Assembly: GCA_017935045.1 (NCBI GenBank)
Contig: JAGBIJ010000003.1
Location: forward strand, 1-64,000
Direction of reading: 5' to 3'
DNA length: 64,000 bases
From: Muribaculaceae bacterium
GTDB lineage: Bacteria > Bacteroidota > Bacteroidia > Bacteroidales > Muribaculaceae
Below are positions 51,938 to 60,809 of this stretch, one piece after another; position 1 is the stretch's first letter, and every line of letters begins with the position of its first letter. A program made the translations under genes and the position numbers. Below the pieces are notes generated by a model. It did not search any database and was not told the origin of the DNA. It saw nothing but the letters and a program-made list of their open reading frames with translations.

Positions 51938-53011
51938 ATGAAAAATATAGCAATCTTCGCCTCAGGCAGCGGCACCAATGCCGAGAATATCACACGCCTT
52001 TTCCATCAGGGCAATAAAATACGCGTATCTGTGGTGCTGGCCAACAAACAGGGCATAGGCGTCTATGACCGTATGAAGGCTCTCGGCGTACCCGTGATAT
52101 ACGTCCCCAACAAAGTCTGGGTCGAAGACCCGGCGCGTGTGCTGGAAATCCTGGCGCCCTACCATCCTGACCTCATACTGCTTGCCGGCTTTTTACGCCC
52201 GGTGGCTCCCGAGATTATCAAGGCTTATCATGACCGCATACTCAATATACATCCGGCTTTGCTTCCCGCCTACGGCGGCAAAGGCATGTACGGCCATCAT
52301 GTCCATGAAGCGGTAATCGCCGCCGGCGAAAAGCAGAGCGGCGTCACGGTACACTACGTAAGCGAACAGATAGACGGCGGCCGCATACTGATGCAGCAGA
52401 GGGTCGACGTGGCGCCCGACGACACGCCCGACACTCTGGCCGAGAAAATACATCAGGTGGAATACAGCCTGTTTCCCCGAGCCATAGTCGCCGCTTTGCA
52501 GCAGCTGGACAGCCCGGCTCCAGTGTCCGAGGCGGCTCCGGCGGTTCCCGGCGCTCCGGAGATACCCGGCGCCCCGGCCGTACCGCAGCCGAAGGCCGCT
52601 CCCAGTGTAGACGAGCAGTGGGCCGAGGTACTCCAGATAAAATACTCCGACAGCGAAGCCGCGGCGCGTGCAGCCGGCGCGGCCGCATCCGCGCCCGCCG
52701 TGCCTCCGGCCTCCCCCGGCCCGAAACCGAAAGCCGCAGCCACGCCTCCGGCGCCGATGGCGCCTGCCGACAAGCCTAAGTCATATCTGTGGGTGTCGAT
52801 TCTGGTCACGATACTCTGCTGCACTGTCCTCGGCATAGTCGCCATAGTATATTCCTCACAGGTCAGCAGCCGTCTGGCTGTCTCTGACTATGCCGGCGCC
52901 CGCAAGGCGTCTGACAGGGCTCAGGCATGGATCATAGCCTCGTTTGTGACAGGAGTGCTGTGGAGTACGATTATTTATCCGATATATATCTTCAGTTCCA
53001 TGATCTTCTGA
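51938..53011 (+). CDS. purN: Phosphoribosylglycinamide formyltransferase fused to a CD225 membrane domain
   Basis: 357 residues, against about 190-210 for PurN. Residues 1-190 are a complete GAR transformylase: IFASGSGTNAENI for the phosphate, NIHPALLPAYGG with the catalytic Asn and His, and EQIDGGRIL with the catalytic Asp. It formylates GAR with 10-formyl-THF in purine synthesis. Residues ~195-280 are an Ala/Pro-rich linker. Residues ~283-357 form two membrane helices joined by a basic loop, with LCCTVLGIVAIVYSSQVSSR and DYAGARKASDRAQAW, the pattern of the CD225/dispanin family. The enzyme would be tethered to the inner membrane. Overlapping or missing stop codons are not the cause, since the frame is continuous. 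rel follows two bases later. Confidence 0.9.
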   Translation: MKNIAIFASGSGTNAENITRLFHQGNKIRVSVVLANKQGIGVYDRMKALGVPVIYVPNKVWVEDPARVLEILAPYHPDLILLAGFLRPVAPEIIKAYHDRILNIHPALLPAYGGKGMYGHHVHEAVIAAGEKQSGVTVHYVSEQIDGGRILMQQRVDVAPDDTPDTLAEKIHQVEYSLFPRAIVAALQQLDSPAPVSEAAPAVPGAPEIPGAPAVPQPKAAPSVDEQWAEVLQIKYSDSEAAARAAGAAASAPAVPPASPGPKPKAAATPPAPMAPADKPKSYLWVSILVTILCCTVLGIVAIVYSSQVSSRLAVSDYAGARKASDRAQAWIIASFVTGVLWSTIIYPIYIFSSMIF

Positions 53012-53013
53012 CC

Positions 53014-55095
53014 ATGACCGGACTCTGCTCTCCACAGGAAGAAAACGACAGGATAGAGCGTGCGTATCAGGAAATACTGCAGGCCTATCTGTCGAGCCAG
53101 CATCGCAAAAAGGTGGAGCTGATAGAGCGTGCCTACCGCTTCGCCTGCCAGGCCCACAAGGGGGTGCGCCGGCGCAACGGCGTGCCGTATATCATGCATC
53201 CGCTGGCTGTGGCGAAAATAGTGATATGCGAGCTGGGGCTCGGCTCCACATCCATCTGTGCCGCGTTGCTGCACGACGTAATGGATGACACTGACTATAC
53301 CCCTGAGGATATAAGCGCCGCTTTCGGCCCCAAAATCGCATCCATAGTCGAGGGCCTGGCCAAAATATCCGGCGGTATATTCGGAGACAACGCCCGTCTG
53401 CAGGCTGAGAATTTCCGCAAACTGCTCCTGTCCATGAGTACAGATGTGCGTGTCGTCCTCATCAAGATGGCCGACCGTCTGGACAATATGCGCCATCTCT
53501 CGGCCCAGCGCCCCGAGAAACAGCTGAAGATAGCCGGCGAGACGCTATATGTCTACGCTCCGCTGGCCCACAGGCTGGGACTATACAAGATGAAAGAGGA
53601 GTTCGAGGATCTTTCATTCCGCTATGAGCATCCCGACAAATACGCCGAGATAATGAGTATGGTGGACAGCAGCGCCACGCATCGCAACGCCATAGTCGAG
53701 CAGTTTGTGGCTCCGGTACGCGCCAAGCTCGACGCCGCCGGATTCAGATATACCGTCAAGGCGAGGGTAAAGAGCGCCTACAGTATCTGGCGCAAGATGA
53801 TGATGAAGAATGTCGGCTTCGACGACATATACGACGTATACGCGGTGCGCGTAGTGTTTGAGAATGACAATGACGCCGAAGAAGCCATACGTTGCTGGCA
53901 GATATATACTTTCTTTACCGAAGACCACCGCGTGCATCCCGACAGGCTCCGCGATTGGATTACCACGCCTAAGGCCAACGGGTACCGCGCTCTGCACATT
54001 ACTGTGATGGGTCCCGACGGCAAATGGATAGAAGTCCAGATACGCTCCGCCAAGATGGATCGTATAGCCGAGCTCGGTTACGCGGCCCACTGGAAATACA
54101 AGCATGGCGACTATGAGGAAGATTCGGAGCTGACGGTGTGGATGAATACCATAAAGGACATCCTTGCCAATCCCGAACCGAACGCCATAGACTTCCTCGA
54201 CACCATAAAACTCAATCTGTTCGCTTCGGACATATACGTCTTTACGCCAAAGGGCGATCTGATCACTCTGCCCAAGGGCGCGACCGTGCTTGACATGGCT
54301 TTCGCCGTCCATACCCAGCTCGGACTGCACTGCATAGCCGCCAAGATAGCCCACAAGCTCGTGCCTCTGAGCCATCTGCTTGAGAGCGGCGATCAGGTGG
54401 AGATTATCACTTCGGAGTCGCAGCAGCCTCAGGCCGACTGGCTCGCCTACTGCCATACGCCCAAGGCCAAGCAGGCTCTGAGGGGTGTACTGCGCCGTGA
54501 GCCGCGCACTGAGGCGCAGCATGTCGATGCGCCTCAGGAGCGTCGGCAGAGTTCAAGCTCCCTGCTGTCTAAGATATTGCGCAATCCCTTCTCCTCACGC
54601 CGCCGCCCCGGCGAGGCCGCTCCGGCAGAGAAGATAGACCGTACGCGCGTGTTTGTACTGCATCCAGAGGCATCTGAACCCAATTACCGCGTTGAAGATT
54701 GCTGCGCTCCCATTCCCGGCGACGATGTACTCGGCTTTATCGATGACGACGAGAAGGTGGTACTCCACAAGGTCGACTGCCCGCGCGCCTCGCGTCTGAA
54801 AAGCGGCTATGGCGATCGCCTGATAGCTACCCGCTGGGCTGACTCCGGCCATTGCGGCGAGATGACAATAGAGATTGATGCCGCCGCGTCGTCCGAACTG
54901 CCGGAAAAAATAATACATACAGTCTGCACCGAGCAGAAACTGAGCCTTGTCCGCATGGAGATGGATCAGACGGGCGATGTCGCCCACATACTGCTGCGCC
55001 TGCGGGGAGGGCGTGAGGCTTCTGCGGCGCTCGTATGCGGGCGGCTCCGCAAAATCTCAGGCGTAAGTTTCGCCGTACTCATAAACCAATGCTGA
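53014..55095 (+). CDS. rel: RelA/SpoT family (p)ppGpp synthetase/hydrolase
   Basis: 693 residues from MTGLCSPQ, two bases after purN. HD hydrolase domain (45-200) with IMHPLAVAKI, ALLHDVMDDT and KMADRLDNMR. The usual HDxxED reads HDVMDD, a conservative Glu-Asp change. Synthetase domain (235-370) with VKSAYSIWRKM, YDVYAVRVVF, NGYRALHI and WIEVQIR. TGS domain (400-460; IYVFTPKGDLITLPKGATV). ACT-like end. Likely the only bifunctional alarmone enzyme here, setting the stringent response. The following gene overlaps by one base. Confidence 0.95.
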   Translation: MTGLCSPQEENDRIERAYQEILQAYLSSQHRKKVELIERAYRFACQAHKGVRRRNGVPYIMHPLAVAKIVICELGLGSTSICAALLHDVMDDTDYTPEDISAAFGPKIASIVEGLAKISGGIFGDNARLQAENFRKLLLSMSTDVRVVLIKMADRLDNMRHLSAQRPEKQLKIAGETLYVYAPLAHRLGLYKMKEEFEDLSFRYEHPDKYAEIMSMVDSSATHRNAIVEQFVAPVRAKLDAAGFRYTVKARVKSAYSIWRKMMMKNVGFDDIYDVYAVRVVFENDNDAEEAIRCWQIYTFFTEDHRVHPDRLRDWITTPKANGYRALHITVMGPDGKWIEVQIRSAKMDRIAELGYAAHWKYKHGDYEEDSELTVWMNTIKDILANPEPNAIDFLDTIKLNLFASDIYVFTPKGDLITLPKGATVLDMAFAVHTQLGLHCIAAKIAHKLVPLSHLLESGDQVEIITSESQQPQADWLAYCHTPKAKQALRGVLRREPRTEAQHVDAPQERRQSSSSLLSKILRNPFSSRRRPGEAAPAEKIDRTRVFVLHPEASEPNYRVEDCCAPIPGDDVLGFIDDDEKVVLHKVDCPRASRLKSGYGDRLIATRWADSGHCGEMTIEIDAAASSELPEKIIHTVCTEQKLSLVRMEMDQTGDVAHILLRLRGGREASAALVCGRLRKISGVSFAVLINQC

Positions 55096-57152
55096 TGAAA
55101 AAGATAGCTGCTACCAAGACATTGACCCGCGTTCTGCTGCTGTTAGTGGCGGTGGCCGTCATAGTCCTTGCGCTTCCGCGCAATGACCGCACGTCGTTTA
55201 CATACGAAGAGGGTCAGCCCTGGCGATACTCGCTGCTGACGGCGCCTTTCGACATACCTGTCTATCTCGATTCCACGACATACAACAGGCTGACGGACTC
55301 CATTACCACCAACTTCGCCCCATACGTGGTCTACTCCGACACTGCCATCAGCCGCTCGCTCGACCGCCTGTCGAAATCCGGTATCAGTCCTCTCAAGCTC
55401 GGACAGATACGGCGTCTGGCTACAGAGGCATACGCCAAGGGAGTGATGAGTACTCCTCTTAGCAAACGTGTGCGCGGCACTGCATCGCGTCAGGTACGTG
55501 TCTTTACGGATGATGACGACAATCTAGCAAACGCCATTGACGCCTCTGCGGTCATGTCGGCAGACGAGGCATGCAAGTTTATTCTTGACAATTATGCCGA
55601 GGCGTTTCCGACGGTCGGCGGCCTGGAGCAGAGCGATGTGGATGCCATACGCCGTGCGCTGGCTCCCAACGTGTTGCTCGACAGCGCCAATGACACACGC
55701 TTCCTGACACGCGAACTCCAGGGCATAAACGCCGGCCAGGGCAAGATACGGCAGGGACAGCGCATAGTGGACCGGGGCGAGATCGTGACTCCGCAGATTT
55801 ATACCAATCTGCAGACATACGAAGAGATGATGTCTAAGAATCAGGAATCCGATATGGCCCACAGTCTGCTGATGATAGCCGGCCAGCTCTGCTATGTGCT
55901 GGTCACGTTCGGCCTGTTCTATCTGTATCTGGCTCTATACCGCCCCCGCATTTTCGCCGACATGCGCGTCCTGTGCTTCATGATGTCGCTCATTACCATC
56001 TTTACCGTAATCGCGGCGCTGCTGTTTGAAAACTTCACGCTCGGCATATATCTCGCTCCGTTTGCCGCAGTGCCGGTAATGGTGCTGATTTTCATCGATT
56101 CGCGCACCGCCGTCATATCGCTGCTCGTCACAGTGATGATAAGCGCCCTGATGGCTACATACCAGTTTCAGTTTGTCGTTACCGAGATTGTGGTCGGCCT
56201 TATGGCCACATTCAGCCTCAATCAGCTCTCCAGCCGCTCGCAGCTGCTGCGCACGGCTGTGATAGTCTTCCTCACATACAGCGTCATAGGAGTGATAGTG
56301 ATAGCTGTCAGCGGCGGCGAACTGACGGACATGGACTGGCATATATTTCTCGCATACGGCGTCAACTCACTGCTGTTCTGCATGACTTATGTGCTGATTT
56401 TTGTCATAGAGAAAATCTTCGGTTTTACCTCGGCTGTCACTCTGGTAGAACTGTCGGATATCAACAATCCTCTGCTCCGCCGTCTGGCCGAGGAGGCCCC
56501 GGGTACTTTCCAGCACTCCATGCAGGTCAGCACTCTGGCCGCCGAGGCCGCCCGCGCCATAGGAGCCAACACGCAGCTCGTACGCACCGGCGCGCTCTAC
56601 CATGACATAGGCAAGATGAAAAGCCCGGTATTCTTTACCGAAAACCAGCATGGCGTCAATCCCCACGATGGCCTTGATCCCGCCACGTCTGCCCGGAAAA
56701 TAATAAGCCATGTGACAGACGGAGTGGCGATGGCCGAGAAAGCCAAGCTGCCTAAGATGATAGAAGACTTCATACGCGAGCATCACGGCAAAGGCATAAC
56801 GAAGTATTTCTATAACGTAGCCTGCAACAATGCGGGCCACGATGTAGATAAAACGCCCTTTACCTATCCGGGCCCCAATCCTCATACACGCGAGACAGCC
56901 ATAATGATGATGGCCGATGCCGTAGAGGCCGCCTCGCGCAGCCTGAAGGAGTACACTCCCGAGTCCATATCTTCGCTTGTAGACAGAATCATAGACTCAC
57001 AGATCGCCGACGGACTGCTGCGCGAGAGTCCCATATCGTTTGCCGACATAGAGAAGATAAAGGATACTTTCAAGAAGCGCCTGGGCACCATCTACCATAC
57101 GCGTGTTGCCTATCCCGACCGTAAGTCCGCGGTCTCCGCGCCCGCCTCTTAA
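55095..57152 (+). CDS. 7TM-HD phosphodiesterase, PgpH/YqfF type
   Basis: 685 residues from ATG at 55095 (an ATG two codons earlier is possible). One N-terminal helix (15-35), an extracytoplasmic 7TMR-HDED domain (40-270), seven helices (275-460; GQLCYVLVTFGLFYLYLAL) and a cytoplasmic HD domain (480-660) with FQHSMQVSTLA, GALYHDIGKMKSP and REHHGKGI. PgpH proteins hydrolyse c-di-AMP to pApA, and in Listeria ppGpp inhibits PgpH. Here the gene overlaps rel by one base, so the two messenger enzymes are made together. Substrate is by family. Confidence 0.9.
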   Translation: MKKIAATKTLTRVLLLLVAVAVIVLALPRNDRTSFTYEEGQPWRYSLLTAPFDIPVYLDSTTYNRLTDSITTNFAPYVVYSDTAISRSLDRLSKSGISPLKLGQIRRLATEAYAKGVMSTPLSKRVRGTASRQVRVFTDDDDNLANAIDASAVMSADEACKFILDNYAEAFPTVGGLEQSDVDAIRRALAPNVLLDSANDTRFLTRELQGINAGQGKIRQGQRIVDRGEIVTPQIYTNLQTYEEMMSKNQESDMAHSLLMIAGQLCYVLVTFGLFYLYLALYRPRIFADMRVLCFMMSLITIFTVIAALLFENFTLGIYLAPFAAVPVMVLIFIDSRTAVISLLVTVMISALMATYQFQFVVTEIVVGLMATFSLNQLSSRSQLLRTAVIVFLTYSVIGVIVIAVSGGELTDMDWHIFLAYGVNSLLFCMTYVLIFVIEKIFGFTSAVTLVELSDINNPLLRRLAEEAPGTFQHSMQVSTLAAEAARAIGANTQLVRTGALYHDIGKMKSPVFFTENQHGVNPHDGLDPATSARKIISHVTDGVAMAEKAKLPKMIEDFIREHHGKGITKYFYNVACNNAGHDVDKTPFTYPGPNPHTRETAIMMMADAVEAASRSLKEYTPESISSLVDRIIDSQIADGLLRESPISFADIEKIKDTFKKRLGTIYHTRVAYPDRKSAVSAPAS

Positions 57153-57222
57153 CCTTTATTAAGGAATAAAACGGGCCGATTGTGCGTTCTATCTATATAT
57201 AACCCTTGTAAAAACAGAGACC

Positions 57223-57747
57223 ATGTCCGTAGTGTCAGTCATATTGGCCATATTGCTGTTTGCCGTCTCGCTCGTACTTCTGTTCGTACGCGAGACGCTG
57301 GCTCCCGTGGCCGCATTGCTCGGATTGGTCTGCTTCTGGATATCCGCCACACTGCCGCTGAACCTGAACATTGTCATCACATGGCTCTGCCTTACAGTAA
57401 TAGTCACGGGTGTCTCGCTGATGCAGCCGCCGGCCGTCATGGCGCAGCGACGCGGCATGGGCTACATAACCGTAGGCGCCCTTACCGGTATGGCTGTCGG
57501 ACTGCTCGGCTTTTCCGTCGTTCCGCGTATAGGCGCCATTTATGCCATCATGGTGCTGTCGGTGGCCGTAGGCATCTTTCTCGGGTACTATCTGTTTACC
57601 CGCACACCGGAAGGCAAGGCGGTAGGAATGAATACCGGACGCTTCTTCTCCTATCTGCTCGCCAAGGGATTTCCGGCGGCTATCGTCGTCATGCAGCTCG
57701 GCATAGCGCTGTTGCTGTGGATGCTTCCATTGCTCATTACTGACTAA
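57223..57747 (+). CDS. Hypothetical six-helix membrane protein
   Basis: 174 residues, nearly all hydrophobic, in about six helices (SVILAILLFAVSLVLLFV; APVAALLGLVCFWISAT; LNIVITWLCLTVIVTGVSL; YITVGALTGMAVGLLGF; GAIYAIMVLSVAVGIFLGYY; AAIVVMQLGIALLLWML). A DUF456-like Gly-rich pattern is possible, but I do not recognise it with confidence. It lies 70 bases after the PgpH-like gene and 12 before the DUF4919 gene, in the same run. No functional clue beyond a membrane location. Confidence 0.7.
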   Translation: MSVVSVILAILLFAVSLVLLFVRETLAPVAALLGLVCFWISATLPLNLNIVITWLCLTVIVTGVSLMQPPAVMAQRRGMGYITVGALTGMAVGLLGFSVVPRIGAIYAIMVLSVAVGIFLGYYLFTRTPEGKAVGMNTGRFFSYLLAKGFPAAIVVMQLGIALLLWMLPLLITD

Positions 57748-57759
57748 CTGACCTGAATT

Positions 57760-58626
57760 ATGAAAAAGATTTTTCTGATATTTTCACTTCTGATTACGGC
57801 TCTGGCCGTCGCACCCGTCGCGCTGGCTCAAAAGAAACTGACGGTCGAGAAGCCTGACCTCGAACACATACGCCGCGCTACGCTCGACCCAGCAAGCAAA
57901 TTCTACTATCCGCGGCTGCAGGCGCTCTATGACGCCAACGACACTACCATGACTCCGGAGCAATACCGCTATTATTACTTCGGGACCATGTATCAGGAAG
58001 ATTATAATCCTTACCGCAAGAGTGATTATACCGACCGTACCGACTCGCTGCTGAGTCTTAATCAGGTTTCTCGCCTGCGCCGCGACTCCACCATCGCCGC
58101 CGACAAGGCCAAGAAAGTAGGCCAGTTTGAACTGACACGACGGTATCAGGAGGCCAAGACGCGTAACCTGCGCGAACAGAAGGAGATAGTGAAGATAGCT
58201 GAAAAGGCGTTGGCCGACAATCCGTTTGACCTGCAGAGTATGTACATGCTCTCCCGTCTGCTCAAGGATATGGGCAAGAATATGAGCGCCCGTATCTGGG
58301 ATTACCGCCTTGAGAATATCCTGGGCGCCATAGTGAGCTCCGGCACAGGCAAGGACGAGCAGAACGCTTTCTTTGTCATCAGTCCGGATCACGAGTATTT
58401 CCTGCTTGAAGTACTCGGCTATGACGTAGATGATTATGAATATCGTGAACCCGGTTTCGACTATCTGAAGGTTACGCCCTCCGACCCGGCCCGCGCCAAC
58501 CGCAGCAAGACGCCTCCGGCTTTCTTCTTCGACGTGCGGCCGCTTATCCAGCAGTATAACATCAAATATCCCGAAAACTCTGCCGAAAGCTCCGCTGCCG
58601 GCGAGGAGATTAATCTTGAGAACTGA
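57760..58626 (+). CDS. DUF4919 secreted protein
   Basis: 288 residues. Signal peptide 1-23 (ending VALAQ). The DUF4919 pattern runs through 30-270: PDLEHIRRATLDPASKFYYP, TMTPEQYRYYYFGTMYQEDY, KALADNPFDLQSMYMLSRLL and a C-terminal FFFDVRPLIQQY. Common in Bacteroidetes, exported, unknown function; helical and possibly TPR-like. The SlyD-like gene follows after 30 bases. Confidence 0.85.
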   Translation: MKKIFLIFSLLITALAVAPVALAQKKLTVEKPDLEHIRRATLDPASKFYYPRLQALYDANDTTMTPEQYRYYYFGTMYQEDYNPYRKSDYTDRTDSLLSLNQVSRLRRDSTIAADKAKKVGQFELTRRYQEAKTRNLREQKEIVKIAEKALADNPFDLQSMYMLSRLLKDMGKNMSARIWDYRLENILGAIVSSGTGKDEQNAFFVISPDHEYFLLEVLGYDVDDYEYREPGFDYLKVTPSDPARANRSKTPPAFFFDVRPLIQQYNIKYPENSAESSAAGEEINLEN

Positions 58627-58656
58627 AATTTATAACATAAATCATATTTATACTAT

Positions 58657-59295
58657 ATGTCGACAGAAAAAATCAGCGCCGGAAAATTTGTGGCGTATTC
58701 CTATAGCCTATACAATGATAAAGACGGGTCACTGCTGTTTCAGACACCCGCCGATGCTCCCGACACCATGATATATGGTGTGAGCCAGAATGTCGTGCCC
58801 GGATTGACAGTCGCCATGAAGGGGCTTGCGGCAGACGACAAATTCTCCGTGACACTACCCCCGGAAGCCGCTTTCGGCGAACGCTATGAGGAGAATGTGA
58901 TTGAGCTGGAGAAAACGCTGTTCATGCGCGACGGCAAGCTCGTGGCAGAAGTCACGGTCGGCGCCGAGCTGCCTATGATGACTCAGGAGGGTTTCATGGT
59001 CAAGGGACGCGTTCTCTCTATTACCGACGAGCTTGTCAAGATGGATTTCAATCATCCTTTCGCCGGTCTTACGGTGCGCTACGACGGTGTCATCGACCTT
59101 GTGCGCGACGCTACCCCCGAGGAGCTGCAGCCCGCCCACAGCTGCGGATGCGGCTGCCATCACGACCACGGCGATGACCACGAGTGCTGCGGCGGCCACG
59201 GCGACTGCCACCATGACCACGATCATGAAGGCGGCTGCTGCGGCGGCCACCACGACCACGGTCACGAGGACGGCTGCTGCTGCGGTAAACACTGA
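58657..59295 (+). CDS. slyD: SlyD-like FKBP peptidyl-prolyl isomerase with metal-binding tail
   Basis: 212 residues. FKBP fold split by an insert-in-flap domain, as in SlyD: AYSYSLYNDKDGSLLFQT, NVVPGLTVAMKGLAADDKF, LPPEAAFGERYEE, then VKMDFNHPFAGLTV. It catalyses proline isomerisation and acts as a chaperone in the cytosol. The last ~50 residues are almost only His, Cys, Gly and Asp (CGCGCHHDH and similar clusters), a strong Ni/Zn-type metal-binding tail as in SlyD for metal-enzyme maturation. Last gene of the purN-rel run. A hairpin begins 54 bases later. Confidence 0.92.
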   Translation: MSTEKISAGKFVAYSYSLYNDKDGSLLFQTPADAPDTMIYGVSQNVVPGLTVAMKGLAADDKFSVTLPPEAAFGERYEENVIELEKTLFMRDGKLVAEVTVGAELPMMTQEGFMVKGRVLSITDELVKMDFNHPFAGLTVRYDGVIDLVRDATPEELQPAHSCGCGCHHDHGDDHECCGGHGDCHHDHDHEGGCCGGHHDHGHEDGCCCGKH

Positions 59296-59350
59296 TTTGA
59301 CCCCGTGGGAAGGCGGTTTTCTGCCTACAAAACGCGTATTCCGACAGGTA

Positions 59351-59560
59351 GCAGGCCGGAGGCCTGCTATCTTGTTAGCCCCCAGTGCTTGCACTGGGGG
59401 TAACTGTATGGGGAGAACCAGCGGCCCCGGGGGGCGTACATCGAAATTGTACGACCCTGCCGGGGTCGTTTCATTGATTGCCGACGATACCCCCAGTGAC
59501 TTGCGCGGATACTCCGCGCAAGTCACTGGGGGCTAACAAAATAGTAGGCCTCCGGCCTGC
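59351..59560. repeat. 210-bp inverted-repeat element (MITE or compound REP)
   Basis: Ends 59351-59387 and 59524-59560 are inverted copies matching at 35 of 37 positions. Inside are a 10-bp hairpin with a TT loop (59379-59400), short GC-rich stems (59431-59468) and a perfect 20-bp hairpin with a TAC loop (59490-59532). The outer tips themselves form GCAGGCC-type hairpins. No ORF that could be a transposase. No clear target-site duplication was seen. It separates slyD from the porin gene and may also end transcription. Confidence 0.75.
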
Positions 59561-59686
59561 GCCTGCCCCCCCTATTTGGATTCCAGCCGCCGGCCTGCGA
59601 TTCCAGCCCCGTGGAAAGGCGAGGTTCGGGGGACAGGATCGGGCCGGCTGGCTTGCTGGCTGCTGCTGTTTTTTTATCTGAAAAAT

Positions 59687-59717
59687 TTGCTGCTTTCGCC
59701 CCCTTTTTCTAACTTTG
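59687..59717 (+). promoter_or_regulatory. Promoter of the porin gene
   Basis: TTG (59687-59689), a 20-base spacer and a perfect TAACTTTG (59710-59717), 38 bases before ATG. Confidence 0.7.
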
Positions 59718-59755
59718 CAGCCGAATCTCTCCGAGACCTGAACTAATACCTGTAT

Positions 59756-60802
59756 ATGAAAAATGTAGTGCTCGCCGCGGCTGTCGCAGTATGTGCGCCC
59801 GTGGCTTTCGGCCAGGTTGCCGACCCGGTTCAGCAGACCGAAACAGAACTTCTGAACATAGACGTGCGCGCCCGCGCCGAATGGCAAGGCCTCTGGCATG
59901 ATTCTGACATGGATGACGCCAATTCGGGCTTCGAAGGCAAATACCTGATGATGCGTCTTGACGGACAGATTATCCCCGGACTTACTTACTCATGGCGCCA
60001 GCGATTCAATAAAAGCGTGGTCGACGGCAATTTCTTCGACGCCACTGACTGGATTACAATAGACTACGCCACCCGTGGCTGGAGTTTCTCGGCCGGCAAG
60101 CAGGTAGTGGCCATAGGCGGCTGGGAGTATGACCGCAATCCAGTGGACCTGTACGGTACCTCGGTGTTCTGGCAGAATGTACCCTGTTATCAGTTCGGTG
60201 TCTCCGCGGCCTACAATTTCACTCCTTCCGACAGATTGCTTTTTCAGGTGTCGCAGAGCATGTGGCATTCTTCCGGCAACCGCAACATGTACGGTTATAA
60301 TCTGATGTATTCCGGCTCACATGGACCCTGGTCCGCTCTCTACAGCGTCAATCTCACGGAGTATGCCAAGGGCCGCTATATATCCTATATCTCGCTGGGC
60401 AACCGCGTGGCATCCGGCCCATTCTGTTTTGAGCTTGACTTTATGAACCGTGCCGCATCGCATCAGACATTCCTTTTCCGCGACGTTTCGGTAATAGGCG
60501 ACCTCAGCTGGGCGCCCGACGACAGATGGAAGATTCACGCCAAGATGACGTATGACGTCAATCGCACCCATACCGATGCCGACCGCTGCGTGGCCGCCGG
60601 AACAGAGCTGACCATGGCTGGCGCAGGCATAGAGTTCATGCCTCTGAAGAAGCGGCGCACCTCGCTGCGCCTGCATGCGGCATGCTACTACGCCTGGGGG
60701 CGCAACGCCAATCCCGATGACCTGATGCAGACCAAGTCCACGCTGCTCTCCGTAGGCGTGAGCTGGGATATGAATCTGCTCCGACTCAAACGCAAAAACT
60801 GA
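59756..60802 (+). CDS. Porin-like outer-membrane beta-barrel protein
   Basis: 348 residues. Signal peptide 1-19 (ending AFGQ). From residue 35 to the end it alternates amphipathic strands (VRARAEWQGLWHD, YLMMRLDGQIIPGLTYSWRQRF, WSFSAGKQVVAIGGWEYDR, LLSVGVSWDMNLL). This pattern fits a 14-16 strand barrel related to OprO/OprP phosphate-selective porins, but several family motifs are not obvious. The next gene, a Gate-domain inner-membrane protein, starts seven bases later. The pair could form an uptake route for one solute, which is inference. Confidence 0.75.
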   Translation: MKNVVLAAAVAVCAPVAFGQVADPVQQTETELLNIDVRARAEWQGLWHDSDMDDANSGFEGKYLMMRLDGQIIPGLTYSWRQRFNKSVVDGNFFDATDWITIDYATRGWSFSAGKQVVAIGGWEYDRNPVDLYGTSVFWQNVPCYQFGVSAAYNFTPSDRLLFQVSQSMWHSSGNRNMYGYNLMYSGSHGPWSALYSVNLTEYAKGRYISYISLGNRVASGPFCFELDFMNRAASHQTFLFRDVSVIGDLSWAPDDRWKIHAKMTYDVNRTHTDADRCVAAGTELTMAGAGIEFMPLKKRRTSLRLHAACYYAWGRNANPDDLMQTKSTLLSVGVSWDMNLLRLKRKN

Positions 60803-60809
60803 TTGATCT

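Noticed and set aside
58855..59526. Leftward ORF of 223 codons opposite slyD
   Set aside because: Its Ala/Val-rich sequence is the antisense of the His/Cys-rich SlyD tail plus the inverted-repeat element.
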